From Deltaproteobacteria bacterium (GTDB lineage: Bacteria > Desulfobacterota > JAFDED01): a DNA stretch of 64,000 nucleotides. Positions 35,674 to 45,103 of this stretch are shown piece by piece. Made by a program: the position numbers and the translations under genes. Position 1 is the first letter of the stretch; every line of letters begins with the position of its first letter. The DNA lies in contig JAFDED010000001.1 in NCBI GenBank assembly GCA_019310535.1, positions 1 to 64,000 of the forward strand, in the 5' to 3' direction. The notes under the pieces were generated by a model that was given only the letters and a program-made list of their open reading frames with translations, was not told the origin of the DNA and did not search any database.

Positions 35674-36087
35674 TTACTTTCTCCCGCTCCGGGGCTGGAT
35701 GTTTTGTCTCACCCACCTTATTATGTCTTCCAACAGGTCCCCCGGCTCGAAAATCTCCCGAATTCCCATATTTTTGAGCACGGGTACATCTTCTATGGGG
35801 AAAATTCCCCCGCCGATCACGGGAATATCCTGGACTTCTCCATGGCGAAGCAAATCCAGAACTTTTGAAAAATGGTACATGTGAGCCCCGCTGAGGATGC
35901 TCAAACCGATGAGGTCCACATCCTCCTGGATAGCTGTCTGCACGATGCTCTCCGGAGCCTGGTGGCAGCCGGTATAGATGACCTCAAACCCCGCATCGCG
36001 AAAGGCTCTGGCAATGACACGAGCCCCGCGATCATGCCCGTCCAGTCCGGGTTTGGCAATGAGAACACGCAGCCTGGCCTCTTCCAT
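35674..36087 (-). CDS. Cobalamin-binding small subunit of an acyl-CoA mutase
   Basis: 137 aa B12-binding domain. The base-off signature DxHxxG is at residues 16-21 ([10 protein letters not shown]), followed by [11 protein letters not shown] and [13 protein letters not shown], which form the lower face for the dimethylbenzimidazole tail. The start at 36087 has GAGGGA upstream; longer frames run into the large-subunit gene. It begins 25 bp after that gene and completes a two-gene mutase, as in isobutyryl-CoA mutase (IcmA/IcmB) and archaeal methylmalonyl-CoA mutase. Confidence 0.94.
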   Translation of the reverse strand: MEEARLRVLIAKPGLDGHDRGARVIARAFRDAGFEVIYTGCHQAPESIVQTAIQEDVDLIGLSILSGAHMYHFSKVLDLLRHGEVQDIPVIGGGIFPIEDVPVLKNMGIREIFEPGDLLEDIIRWVRQNIQPRSGRK

Positions 36088-36112
36088 GAGTCTGTCCCTC
36101 ACCCCCTGCCTT

Positions 36113-37813
36113 TCAAAATGTTCCAGGATCTTCGTAGGTTCCAAACACTTCGCGGAACAGGTCGCATATCTCCCCTTCCGTGGCGCCCGCACGGACAGCC
36201 TCGATCAGGGGAGGCATGACGTTGTTATCCCAGCCCTCCGGGCCCTCGATGGCTCGACGCAGCTCTCCCATGGCCTTTTTATACTTGTTCTTGTTCCGCC
36301 AGGCACGATATCGCTCCACCCGCTCGATTTGTCGGGCTTCCAGATCGGGGTCCAGCTTCAAGATGAACTCCAGAGGCGGCTTCTCCGATACATACTTGTT
36401 GACGCCGACGATCGTTCTCTCCCTCTTTTCCACCTTTTGCTGGTAGCGGTAGGCCGCGTCGGCGATCTCCATTTGGGGATAATTCAGTTCAATGGCCCTG
36501 AGCATACCGCCCATCTCATCGATTGTGCGGATATAAGACCACGCCTCTTCCTCTATTCTGTTGGTCAACGCCTCAACGAAATACGAACCTGCCAGTGGGT
36601 CCATCACGTTTGCCACTCCCGTCTCTTCCGCCAGGATCTGCTGGGTGCGCAGCGCAATGGTGGCTGCCTCCTCGCTGGGAATGGTGTACACCTCGTCAAG
36701 GCTGTTGGTATGCAGCGACTGGGTGCCGCCAAGGATGGCGGCCAGCGCCTCTGTGGTGGTGCGGATGATATTGTTGTATGGTTCCTGTGCTGTCAGCGAG
36801 CAGCCAGCGGTCTGGGTGTGAAACCGCATCAGCAAGGAACGGGGGTTGCGGGCTTGAAACCGATCGCGCATAATGTGGGCCCACATGCGCCGCGAGGCGC
36901 GCAGCTTGGCTATTTCTTCGAATAAGTCGATATGGCTGTTCCAGAAAAAGCTCAGGCGAGGCGCAAAATCATCCACGTCCAAACCACGTTTGATGGCCGC
37001 CTCCACGTAAGCAATGCCGTCGGCCAGGGTAAATGCCAGCTCCTGGACAGCGGTGGAACCAGCCTCGCGGATGTGATAGCCCGATATGCTGATGGTGTTC
37101 CAGAAAGGGACCTCCCGGGCGCCGAATTCCACAGTGTCCGTAACCATTCGCAGCGAAGGCCCCGGAGGGAGCATCAGTGTTTTTTGTGCGATAAACTCTT
37201 TCAGGCAATCGTTCTGGATCGTGCCTCCCAATCTGGATCTATGGATATTGCGGTTCTCCGCCATGGCGATATACATGGCCCACAGCACCGATGCCGGAGG
37301 ATTGATGGTCATGGAGGCGGTCAGCTTATCCAGGGGAAGATTGGCGAAGAGCCATTCCATGTCCTCCAGTGTGTCAATGGCCACCCCGCATCTGCCGCAC
37401 TCCCCCCTGGCCCGGGGATGATCCGAGTCATATCCCATGAGCGTGGGAAAATCAAAAGCCACGGAAAGGCCGGTCTCCCCGTGCCTCACCAGGTAGTGAA
37501 ATCGCTGGTTCGTGTCCTTCGCAGTCCCGAGTCCGGCGAACATCCGCATGGTCCAGAGTCTGCCCCTGTACATGGTGGGATGGATGCCCCTCAGGTAAGG
37601 AAAAAAACCCGGGAAACCAACATCCCTCGCAAACTCCATTTCCTGCACATCCAGTGGTGAATAGACAGATTGCAGCTCCATGTCCGAGACGGTGGCGAAT
37701 CCGGGCAAACGCAGGGGCTTGTTCCCAATGGCCGCCTCGACCTCATCGAGCCATTCCTTCTGCCCTCGCTCTACCTGGTCCAACAGGTGTTCGGAGAATT
37801 GCTTCTTCCCCAT
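36113..37813 (-). CDS. Acyl-CoA mutase large subunit, isobutyryl-CoA-mutase-like
   Basis: 566 aa TIM-barrel subunit of an adenosylcobalamin carbon-skeleton mutase ([53 protein letters not shown]). Two residues decide the substrate. Methylmalonyl-CoA mutase has Tyr89 and Arg207, the latter holding the extra carboxylate; isobutyryl-CoA mutase has Phe80 and Gln198. Here the positions are Phe92 and Gln210 (KEFIAQKT), both offset by +3 from methylmalonyl numbering. Its 566-aa length also equals that of IcmA. Isobutyryl/n-butyryl-CoA or another neutral branched acyl-CoA is the likely substrate. No MeaB-like GTPase is in the window. Confidence 0.9.
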   Translation of the reverse strand: MGKKQFSEHLLDQVERGQKEWLDEVEAAIGNKPLRLPGFATVSDMELQSVYSPLDVQEMEFARDVGFPGFFPYLRGIHPTMYRGRLWTMRMFAGLGTAKDTNQRFHYLVRHGETGLSVAFDFPTLMGYDSDHPRARGECGRCGVAIDTLEDMEWLFANLPLDKLTASMTINPPASVLWAMYIAMAENRNIHRSRLGGTIQNDCLKEFIAQKTLMLPPGPSLRMVTDTVEFGAREVPFWNTISISGYHIREAGSTAVQELAFTLADGIAYVEAAIKRGLDVDDFAPRLSFFWNSHIDLFEEIAKLRASRRMWAHIMRDRFQARNPRSLLMRFHTQTAGCSLTAQEPYNNIIRTTTEALAAILGGTQSLHTNSLDEVYTIPSEEAATIALRTQQILAEETGVANVMDPLAGSYFVEALTNRIEEEAWSYIRTIDEMGGMLRAIELNYPQMEIADAAYRYQQKVEKRERTIVGVNKYVSEKPPLEFILKLDPDLEARQIERVERYRAWRNKNKYKKAMGELRRAIEGPEGWDNNVMPPLIEAVRAGATEGEICDLFREVFGTYEDPGTF

Positions 37814-37970
37814 GACTGCCTCCCTCTATGTCCAATCCCTTGCTGAACATCGGCAAATGACGTGGATAAATCTATCTGTGCTTAAGAAAATTTGTCAATG
37901 TCAAACACGTTTTTTTTCCACTGACGGGTGATTTTCGTTTGAGTACTGGCCTGCGGCGAGAGTAAACCAT

Positions 37971-39527
37971 TTAGTTGATCCGACGCTTTCGGCCTTTCCA
38001 ATAAGGCTCCCTCAAGCGCTTCTTGTCAAGCTTGCCGGTGGGATTTCGGCACAACTCTGGAACTATCTCAATGGAGCGGGGTTTCTTGTAACCGGCCACC
38101 AATCCGGCGCAATGGGAGATGAGTTCATCCGGGGTGACGCGGTGTCCCTCCTTGAGAACCACAAAGGCCTTCACCGACTCACCCCACTCCGGATCCGGGA
38201 CGCCGATGACGGCCGATTCCACTACAGCGGGGTGGGAGCAGAGGGCTTCCTCCACTTCGCGGGAATAGATATTGAAGCCGCCGCTGATAATCATGTCCTT
38301 TTTTCGTTCCACGAGATAGAAGAACCCTTTTTCGTCCTCTTGCGCCATATCGCCTGTGTGGAGCCATCCATCACGAAGCACCCGGGCCGTTTCCTCAGGG
38401 TTGTTCCAGTATCCTGTCATAACGTTGGGTCCCCGAACCACCAACTCCCCGACTTGTCCCAGCGGCACATCGTGTCCATTTTCATCCACAAGCCGCAGCG
38501 CCACATTAATGATTCCACGCCCTGCAGCCAGCAGCCTGGGGTTGTCGGGTGAAGGATTTTCATCCACCATGGATTCCACACGGGTAACCAGGACAGGTGT
38601 ATTGGCCTCGAAAAGTCCATAGATCTGCACAAGCCTGGGACCCAGCAGGCGATACGCCTTGAGCAGCGTGTCCACGGTGATGGGTGATCCGCCGAAAATG
38701 ACAGTATGAAGACTGCTCAGATCATATTTTGATGTCCCTGGATCATCGACCAGCCTCCGAAGAATGGTAGGAACCACCCAGGTCGCGGTGATGCGTTCCT
38801 GCTCCACCGTCTCCAGGAAGCTTTCCACATCAAAGCGCTCCAGGATAACATTTCGGGCGCCCCTGATGTAATGTGGCATCACGTAAAGGCCGGAAGCGTG
38901 GGTTAAAGGACAAACATGGAGCATGGCGTCGCCCTCACGCGGCTGGATCAGTTCCGCCATGGCGTGGGTATTGGCCGCCACCCTGCTTCGGTACGTCCAC
39001 ATGACCCCTTTCATCATTCCGGTCGTGCCGGAAGTATAGCCGATGGCACAAATATCCTCTTCGTTGACGGGGACCCGTGGATCTGTTTCAGAGGCACGGG
39101 AAATAAATTCTTCGTAACCCGGATGCCCGGCTGGGGGTTCTCCGACGAAAACGAGATGTTGCGGTGCCGACATACGGGGAAGGTATTCCGTGAGCCGCTC
39201 GTAAAAGTCATGATTCAATATCAGGGCGGACATGCCGCTGTCCTGAATCATGAAATGCCACTCGCGGGGGGCAAGGCGGGCATTGAGAGGAACCCGAATA
39301 ATTCCACACTTAGCTGCGGCGAACTGGAACTCGATAATCTCCGGACGATTCGGAAGCAGTATGCCAACTCGATCTCCGCGCGTCAGGCCGAGGTCGAGCA
39401 GAGCGTTGGCAAGGCGATTCGCCCGCACGTTCAATTGGCGAAATGTCCACTTTTGCCCGTGAAAGACCACGGCCACCTGTTCCGGGTACCGCTTCAATCC
39501 CCTGTCGATGAGTTGCTGATAAATCAT
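37971..39527 (-). CDS. Acyl-CoA synthetase (AMP-forming)
   Basis: 518 aa adenylating enzyme. The P-loop is GYTSGTTGMMKGVMWTYRS. Later motifs are YGLFEANTP, GWLHTGDMAQEDEKGFF, and KDMIISGGFNIYSREVEEAL, with the catalytic Lys near the end (PTGKLDKKRLREP). It activates a free carboxylic acid to its CoA thioester. It lies between a TAXI-TRAP transporter and a B12 acyl-CoA mutase on the same strand, so the acid it activates is probably the transporter's cargo and its product the mutase's substrate (inference). Confidence 0.93.
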   Translation of the reverse strand: MIYQQLIDRGLKRYPEQVAVVFHGQKWTFRQLNVRANRLANALLDLGLTRGDRVGILLPNRPEIIEFQFAAAKCGIIRVPLNARLAPREWHFMIQDSGMSALILNHDFYERLTEYLPRMSAPQHLVFVGEPPAGHPGYEEFISRASETDPRVPVNEEDICAIGYTSGTTGMMKGVMWTYRSRVAANTHAMAELIQPREGDAMLHVCPLTHASGLYVMPHYIRGARNVILERFDVESFLETVEQERITATWVVPTILRRLVDDPGTSKYDLSSLHTVIFGGSPITVDTLLKAYRLLGPRLVQIYGLFEANTPVLVTRVESMVDENPSPDNPRLLAAGRGIINVALRLVDENGHDVPLGQVGELVVRGPNVMTGYWNNPEETARVLRDGWLHTGDMAQEDEKGFFYLVERKKDMIISGGFNIYSREVEEALCSHPAVVESAVIGVPDPEWGESVKAFVVLKEGHRVTPDELISHCAGLVAGYKKPRSIEIVPELCRNPTGKLDKKRLREPYWKGRKRRIN

Positions 39528-39593
39528 GGCGTAAAGAAATGTCGGATTTCGGGATTAGAATTTTTCGATTCATGCGGGTTTGGGCCGATTCCA

Positions 39594-41477
39594 TCATGCG
39601 ACCACTTTCTGAGCCTCCAGCGAAGAGAGCCTTCTATGCTGCAGATAATGATATATAATTATAAATAGAGTAATACCCAATCCCATAATGCTCGTCCAGT
39701 ACTCCGGGATTATTAACATGATGCCGCTGAGGCCCATTATTATTTGCACGGGAAAAGATATTTCACGGAACAGATATTTTCCCGTGGCTGCCGCCCATGC
39801 CAGAATTCCTATGGAGGTGAAGATGACGGCACGAACGATCTCCCAGGGAATTCCATGCAACAATAGCCCGGGCCTATACACAAATGCATAGGGCAGCAAA
39901 AAGGCCACCAGGCCCAATCGCATGGCGCAAAAACCGGTGGCCATAGGGTCGCATTGGGCGATGCCCGCCGCAGTGTATGCTCCCGTGGCCACAGGAGGTG
40001 TGATGGCCGACAGAATGGCGAAGTAAAAGATGAACATGTGGGCCTCGATCCTGCCGATGCCCATATTCGTCAGTGTGGGCGGCACAATCACGGCAAGAAC
40101 CACGTATGCAGCCACCGTGGGCAATCCCATTCCCAGGATAATGCAGGCCACCATGGTCAGTATAAGTGCAATTAATAGATGGCCGTGAGAGAGAAGCTCG
40201 ATGATGAAGGCCATACGCATCCCCAGCCCGGTCATGCTCAGCACTCCGATTATGATGCCCGCCCCGGCGCAAATGGCGGTGAGCGGCGCCATGGCCTGCA
40301 TGCCCTGAAGGACGCCCTCCACGAAGCTCCGTATGGTCATTCGAGTGTGCCGGCGGATCGAACTCACAATCCATAGCGATGTTATAGCGTAAAATACGGC
40401 CAGCATGGGCCCGATCCACTTGGAAAGCAGTATCACCAGAATGACAATGGGGATCATCATGTGGCCCCCGTGAGCCAGTTCCTTGAAAAAGCGCGGACAT
40501 TCACTTCTCGGGATGCCTGCCATTCCTACCCTGCACGAGTGGAAATGGACCACCATGAATACGGAGAAGAAATACAGTACGGCGGGGATCAGGGCGTAGA
40601 GGCAGAGCTTGATGTAAGGGATCATGAGGTATTCCACCATGATAAAGGCGGCGGCTCCCATGATGGGCGGCATCAGTTGTCCGCCCGAAGAGGCCAGCGA
40701 CTCAACCGCGCCGGCAACAATGGGACTGAACCCCAGCCTTTTCATCATGGGGATGGTTACCGAACCCGTGGTTGCTACGTTCGCCACGGTGCTGCCGGAA
40801 ATCATGCCAAAGAGCCCGGAGGAAAACACCGCGATTTTGGCCGGCCCTCCCCGGGCTGTTCCCGCCACGCTTTTGGATATGTTCATGAAAAAATCCGCGC
40901 CGCCCGTGACATTGAGAAATCCGCCCAGCATGACAATCAGTACAATGAACGTAGCACATACAGCGATGGGTGTGCCATAAATCCCCTCGGTCCCGTAAAA
41001 GATCAGATACACGATGCTGCTCACCCCGTACCCCTGGTGAGCCAAAAACCGATGGGGGATATATGGTCCGATGACGGCGTATACCAAAAAAAAGATCATG
41101 AGCCCAGCGATGAATCGCCCAACGGTTCGCCGAACAGACTCCAGCACCAGCACTATACTGACGATCCCGGCGACCAGGTCGAGAGGGGTGAGGCTTGGAT
41201 TGGCATACAACCGTTCCCAATTAAGCGTGTACCACCCGAAGCAGAGGAACGAGAGCGCCAGCAGGACGATGTTGAATGCATTGTCGGCCCGTGGATTATT
41301 GCGCAGGTACTCCACGCGGGACGGGACAAACAAAAAACAGAGAGGGATCAGGAAAAAAACGTGAATTCCCCTCTGGGTAGGAGGCGCCATCGCACCGAAC
41401 GCACCAGTGTATAGGTGAAAAGCGCCGCCCACCAGGGAATATACCATGATCAAGACCTTTCTCAGGTTTGCATTCAT
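39594..41477 (-). CDS. TRAP transporter fused permease, TAXI type (4TM/12TM)
   Basis: 627 aa. The N-terminal ~4 membrane helices correspond to the small DctQ-like subunit; the rest is the DctM-like ion-coupled transport domain (FSSGLFGMISGSTVANVATTG, then ESLASSGGQLMPPIMGAAAF, and MGLPTVAAYVVLAVI). Such fusions use a TAXI binding protein, encoded just upstream. TRAP systems import carboxylates with sodium. The ATG at 41477 is chosen; an upstream frame to 41549 adds residues without family resemblance. Confidence 0.94.
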   Translation of the reverse strand: MNANLRKVLIMVYSLVGGAFHLYTGAFGAMAPPTQRGIHVFFLIPLCFLFVPSRVEYLRNNPRADNAFNIVLLALSFLCFGWYTLNWERLYANPSLTPLDLVAGIVSIVLVLESVRRTVGRFIAGLMIFFLVYAVIGPYIPHRFLAHQGYGVSSIVYLIFYGTEGIYGTPIAVCATFIVLIVMLGGFLNVTGGADFFMNISKSVAGTARGGPAKIAVFSSGLFGMISGSTVANVATTGSVTIPMMKRLGFSPIVAGAVESLASSGGQLMPPIMGAAAFIMVEYLMIPYIKLCLYALIPAVLYFFSVFMVVHFHSCRVGMAGIPRSECPRFFKELAHGGHMMIPIVILVILLSKWIGPMLAVFYAITSLWIVSSIRRHTRMTIRSFVEGVLQGMQAMAPLTAICAGAGIIIGVLSMTGLGMRMAFIIELLSHGHLLIALILTMVACIILGMGLPTVAAYVVLAVIVPPTLTNMGIGRIEAHMFIFYFAILSAITPPVATGAYTAAGIAQCDPMATGFCAMRLGLVAFLLPYAFVYRPGLLLHGIPWEIVRAVIFTSIGILAWAAATGKYLFREISFPVQIIMGLSGIMLIIPEYWTSIMGLGITLFIIIYHYLQHRRLSSLEAQKVVA

Positions 41478-41564
41478 CACTGCCCCGTGTCCTTGCAGTT
41501 GATTGGGAAAGGGGGTGGTACGGCGTGCCACCCCCCTGTTATCTTCCATGGAACCGGTGTCCAG

Positions 41565-42551
41565 CTACTTTATAATGCCCTTCTCCTTGTATGCTTTGAC
41601 CGCTCCCGTATGAATGGGGATGGGCCAGAACTTGGGGAGTTTCTCCAGAGAGGCCTCATTGGGAGCGTTCAACCAGGGCATGTCCTTCATGATCGTGTCC
41701 CATTCCTCAATGATCAGCTTGGTTACCTTGTAAACCACATCCTCGGGTACTGAAGCATGGATGATAAGCGCTGTAGGGTTGGCGATCCCCTTTAGCTTCG
41801 GGTGTTTGAAGACCGGCTCACCCAACTCGTCCACGAAATAGACAGGATACTTTTTGCAAAACGCCTCCAGCACGCTCTTTGGTGCGTCCAGATAATGAGC
41901 GGCCTTGGTGACCGGTCGGGCCGCGAATACCGGGCCAAAGTGTCGCTGGTTATTGCGGGAATAGGTCAATATGAAAGCGTTCAACTGCCGGTTGGCGAAG
42001 GCCCTCTGGGCTGCTTCGCGCCCAAGGTACTGCATCTTGAGATCTTTCTCGGGATCCAGGCCCATAAACCTCAGAAAATTCTTAGCCAACGCCTCATCAC
42101 CGCTGCCCCGCACACCTGTGCCCACCTTCTTGCCCTTGAGGTCCTTGAAGGTCTTGATATCCATATCGGCCACGCACCGCAGATAAAGATTGTTGAGAGT
42201 CATCCAGCCGCGGACATCTTGGAATCTTTCGGCCTTGAAGGGTTCTTGTCTATTAGCTATCAGGAGGAGGTCGTCCAGGAACACGCGGCCTCCCTGGATC
42301 TCCTTTTTGGCAACTCTGTTGATGTTGCCGCGGGATACGCCGGGCGAAACAACGCCGGTGGCCCGGATATCGGGATATTTCTTGGTGATCAGCTTGGCCA
42401 GGTAGCTGGTCTCCGCATACCACCGCCCCCCGGAGCCGGCCCCTCCCATGGTAAGGTACATCTGCGCTGTAGCATGCTGCACTCCCGGCAAAAGCACCAA
42501 ACACACTAAGGCTATCATTACTATGCCGAATGTAATCCCCTTTTTTCCCAT
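41565..42551 (-). CDS. TAXI-family TRAP substrate-binding protein
   Basis: 328 aa periplasmic receptor. The signal peptide (ITFGIVMIALVCLVLLPGV, cleaved after ATA) precedes MYLTMGGAGSGGRWYA, the TAXI hallmark of Gly-rich opening and Tyr. LKGKKVGTGVRGSGDEALAKNFL is the conserved domain-2 entry. It is the first gene of the operon with the fused permease, acyl-CoA synthetase and mutase. TAXI proteins bind small organic acids or amino acids; the ligand here is inferred to be a short branched carboxylate. Confidence 0.93.
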   Translation of the reverse strand: MGKKGITFGIVMIALVCLVLLPGVQHATAQMYLTMGGAGSGGRWYAETSYLAKLITKKYPDIRATGVVSPGVSRGNINRVAKKEIQGGRVFLDDLLLIANRQEPFKAERFQDVRGWMTLNNLYLRCVADMDIKTFKDLKGKKVGTGVRGSGDEALAKNFLRFMGLDPEKDLKMQYLGREAAQRAFANRQLNAFILTYSRNNQRHFGPVFAARPVTKAAHYLDAPKSVLEAFCKKYPVYFVDELGEPVFKHPKLKGIANPTALIIHASVPEDVVYKVTKLIIEEWDTIMKDMPWLNAPNEASLEKLPKFWPIPIHTGAVKAYKEKGIIK

Positions 42552-42635
42552 GTGATTGCCTCCTTTCGTACATATAGTATCATCTTGTGAGGGAATGAAT
42601 CTGGAAAATCACTTCCTGGTTTGTCGCGGAATTCT

Positions 42636-42764
42636 TCACACCTCCTTCCCGAACTTTTTCCTGATGAGACCGGGCACCCGCTTGAAAAGAAAATCCATCG
42701 GCAACCCTTCATTCTTGACCTATTCCAGGAAAGCCTTTAGATCCTCAGTCTTCAGGCCGCCTCA
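42636..42764 (-). pseudogene. Possible gene fossil, unidentified C-terminus
   Basis: A minus-strand frame reads GLKTEDLKAFLE, an in-frame TAG, then VKNEGLPMDFLFKRVPG and ends KFGKEV before TGA. It looks like the end of a protein but carries an internal stop and no start. I cannot identify the family. The rest of the 42552-43150 gap, including short frames on the plus strand, shows nothing recognisable. Confidence 0.25.
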
Positions 42765-43150
42765 ACACGATCCTCCTGTCGTCAGCCCCGGGAGAATCAC
42801 CCGAAAAGCACTAGCCGTTTTATAAATAAACTTGAGCTGCTGGGGACCATCATCCGGAGGCAAACTTAAGGTGACGGACGCGCATGTTGCGAAATCTTTT
42901 CGGTTTGATGATTATATGAGGGGGGAGACTTGCATGTCAAGCAAAAAGGGGGTTGCAGGATTTGGGAAACAGAATACCCATGGTATCCCCCTGGTCAGGA
43001 TACAGTGCATGGAAAAAAAGTGTCGTGAAAAAATAAAGAAATGGTAGTTGAAGGATACGGTCGAGAACAATAAGTCGCTTATTTCAAGAGACTTCAGCAC
43101 TGGAGGTTTCCCTATGACAATTAGATGCCAATATCGGGCTGGTGCAATAT

Positions 43151-43765
43151 TCAGCGGCCTTTCATCCGTGGGAAGTGATATTTGTCGGGGTCTATGCTTT
43201 CCGGGAACAACTCAAACGTGCAATTTCGCGAATCGAGCCCTTCGGCCTGGCAAACGATGAGAATCATCTCAGGATAACCAATGGAGATGGCATCATCGGG
43301 ATCCAGGCCAAGCCGGCGGGAAACGGAGAGGATTCGGCTTCTCTGACCCTCTATTTCCATGAAAGTCCCAATGGGCATACGGTCAAGAACGATCTGGATA
43401 TCTCCTAGGTTGAAGGTCTCCCGGTATTTCTCATATATCATTACCTCCTGGAATCCCAGTCGCAAAAGAATTTTCCTCATTTGGTCAACGTCCGTCACTT
43501 CGGTCTCAAGTTCCACCATGTCTTTGACTCCGGGCAAGGGGTGCTCAGGCCGCTCTTTATACGTAATTATTGAGTGTTCGGTGCGCCTGAGCCTGAGGCG
43601 ACGGCCTGAAGAGTTCAACGTTCCTTCAGAGTTATCAAAGAAGTAATTAATCTCACGAATCTCGCCTTGCCCTTCGGCCCCTAAATGAAGTATTGCATGT
43701 CGCATAGCACCTGGATGATGGACAACAAATTTTAATTCCAGTTCACGATTTTCCATTCCTGCCAT
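43151..43765 (-). CDS. CYTH-domain protein, class IV adenylate cyclase-like
   Basis: 204 aa. The EXEXK motif of CYTH/triphosphate-tunnel enzymes is ELELKF near the N-terminus. Tunnel residues follow: YFFDNSEGTL, RRLRLRR, and ITYKERPE. The KYRETF and FMEIEG segments are also typical. The family includes CyaB adenylate cyclases, thiamine triphosphatases and inorganic triphosphatases, which cannot be separated by eye. A cyclic-nucleotide-binding protein exists at 13.4-14.0 kb, which is suggestive only. Confidence 0.88.
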   Translation of the reverse strand: MAGMENRELELKFVVHHPGAMRHAILHLGAEGQGEIREINYFFDNSEGTLNSSGRRLRLRRTEHSIITYKERPEHPLPGVKDMVELETEVTDVDQMRKILLRLGFQEVMIYEKYRETFNLGDIQIVLDRMPIGTFMEIEGQRSRILSVSRRLGLDPDDAISIGYPEMILIVCQAEGLDSRNCTFELFPESIDPDKYHFPRMKGR

Positions 43766-43858
43766 GGCTCAACCCCAGATTTTGATGGCGAAAAATCATC
43801 ACGATAACAGTTCCCAGTGTGATTAACCGTTCAATTTAATTATAGAATTATTTATTTT

Positions 43859-44207
43859 GATCAGCAACATATTGTTCAACGATATTACAGTCACATTGCC
43901 TCCAATAATAGATGAAGGATGTTGTTGGGGTGGCCCGGGCGACTTGTCGTCCGGGTCGCGAAGCGACAAGAGGTTTTGCCCGGTGCCCCCCCGCCCGGGA
44001 ACCATTAAACAAGCCATGTACTTCCTCTTGCTGCTGCGTAGCCCGGACAATACATTGTCCAGGCCGCCCCTCATGGAACCTGAATGCCCTTAAGGTTTGG
44101 CCGGTATTGAATCACAGCTTTCGGTCCAATGGTTAAGCAACAAGAATTTAATAAAAATCAAGCATTAAAGTTTTATTTGCTGACCTGATAGGATAATCCT
44201 ATTTTTA
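43859..44207. repeat. Repeat flanks that look like a filled insertion site
   Basis: The left block 43859-43890 (GATCAGCAACATA...GATATTACAG) and right block 44158-44207 (TCAAGCATTAAAG...AGGATAATCCTATTTTT) match two blocks at 60824-60855 and 60863-60917. There they are only 7 bp apart; here 267 bp lie between them, including repeat copy C. This fits an insertion into an older repeat, or loss of the middle at 60.8 kb. Confidence 0.7.
43929..44128. repeat. Nested-hairpin dispersed repeat, copy C
   Basis: Core 43929-44068 (140 bp) opens GGTGGCCCGGGC and closes GTCCAGGCCGCC, with the internal GTCGCGAAGCGAC palindrome intact. The central part differs from copies A and B (CCCCCCCGCCC tract). A 22-bp block at 44107-44128 is shared with copy A at nearly the same distance from the core. 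It lies in the 43766-44435 gap between the CYTH and PHP genes. Confidence 0.85.
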
Positions 44208-44355
44208 TTATTATTAAAGCGGCCTGCCGCAGTCCAGAGGGAACCCTCCTCAGAAAGATCCAATCCTCAGGAAGAGAGCATTCATCTATATCGTTACGAA
44301 CTCGCTGTTTTTGTTGGAAAAATACTCATTTCCCGTCCTGGATTAAAGATTACGC

Positions 44356-44384
44356 TTGATTGGTTTGTATATATAAAGTTTAAT
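44356..44384 (+). promoter_or_regulatory. Sigma-70-type promoter for the PHP gene
   Basis: TTGATT (44356-44361) and TTTAAT (44379-44384) are separated by 17 bases rich in TATA. It would give a start site near 44391 and a ~45-nt leader to the ATG at 44436. Confidence 0.45.
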
Positions 44385-44435
44385 AGATACAAGTCAAGGG
44401 TGAACGCAAGTTTTCCTTGTATTGAAGAAGGTTAT

Positions 44436-45095
44436 ATGTGCTGCGAATTTGATCTGCACCTTCACACCAGCTGTCATTCAGAATGCAGCGTTATGACACC
44501 GGAGGAAATGGTCGGCCGTGCCCTGGAGATGGGCCTGGATGGGATTGCCATCACCGAACACGAATACACATGGAGCGATGAGGAAATTCGAGAACTGGTG
44601 AAGAAAACCCATGCTGAAACCCTTATCATCCTGGCAGGCCAAGAGGTGCGCTGTTATGAGCGATGGGAGATTCAGGGCGACTTCCTGGTATTCGGTACGC
44701 GCGGGAATTTTTATGCGCCCACGGCCCGTGAGTTGATCCAGCGCGTCCACCGCTCCGGCGGCATCGTTATCGCCGCCCACCCGTACCGCAGCGGGCTGAG
44801 TGTCTTAGGTGCCGGGGACATGGTGCATGATCTGGACATCGATGCGCTGGAATTGCATCACCCCAATCATCCACCGGAATCGGTGAAGAAGGCCCGCCGG
44901 GCCATAGAGCGCCTGAAAATCCCGGGAATCGGGGGCAGCGACGCCCACCATGCTGATCAGGTCGGCTGCTGTACCACTCGCTTCCATCGGGAGGTGCATG
45001 ATTTACTCCAGATGATGGATGAAATTCGCCGGGGCAGAGTTCGTGCATTGCAAAGAAATTTCGAATTTCGAGACTCGGGTTTCGATTATTTTTAA
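44436..45095 (+). CDS. PHP-domain phosphoesterase
   Basis: 219 aa. Metal-binding motifs of the PHP family are visible: DLHLHTSCHSEC at the start, the Glu/His pair ITEHEY, then AAHPYRSG and GGSDAHHADQVG. Stand-alone PHP proteins include 3',5'-nucleoside bisphosphate phosphatases and histidinol-phosphatase-like enzymes; the residues do not settle which. The ATG at 44436 with GAAGG upstream starts exactly at the conserved domain. It is convergent with the DppC-type gene, 8 bp away. Confidence 0.88.
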   Translation: MCCEFDLHLHTSCHSECSVMTPEEMVGRALEMGLDGIAITEHEYTWSDEEIRELVKKTHAETLIILAGQEVRCYERWEIQGDFLVFGTRGNFYAPTARELIQRVHRSGGIVIAAHPYRSGLSVLGAGDMVHDLDIDALELHHPNHPPESVKKARRAIERLKIPGIGGSDAHHADQVGCCTTRFHREVHDLLQMMDEIRRGRVRALQRNFEFRDSGFDYF

Positions 45096-45103
45096 TTTGA
45101 TCC

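Noticed and set aside
36113-37813. Straight annotation of the mutase as methylmalonyl-CoA mutase
   Set aside because: The two residues that distinguish methylmalonyl- from isobutyryl-CoA mutases (Tyr/Arg versus Phe/Gln) both read as the isobutyryl type.
39874-41414. Long open frames on both strands within the TRAP permease gene, some over 200 codons
   Set aside because: They are shadows of the permease frame in a GC-rich membrane-protein gene and lack any domain.
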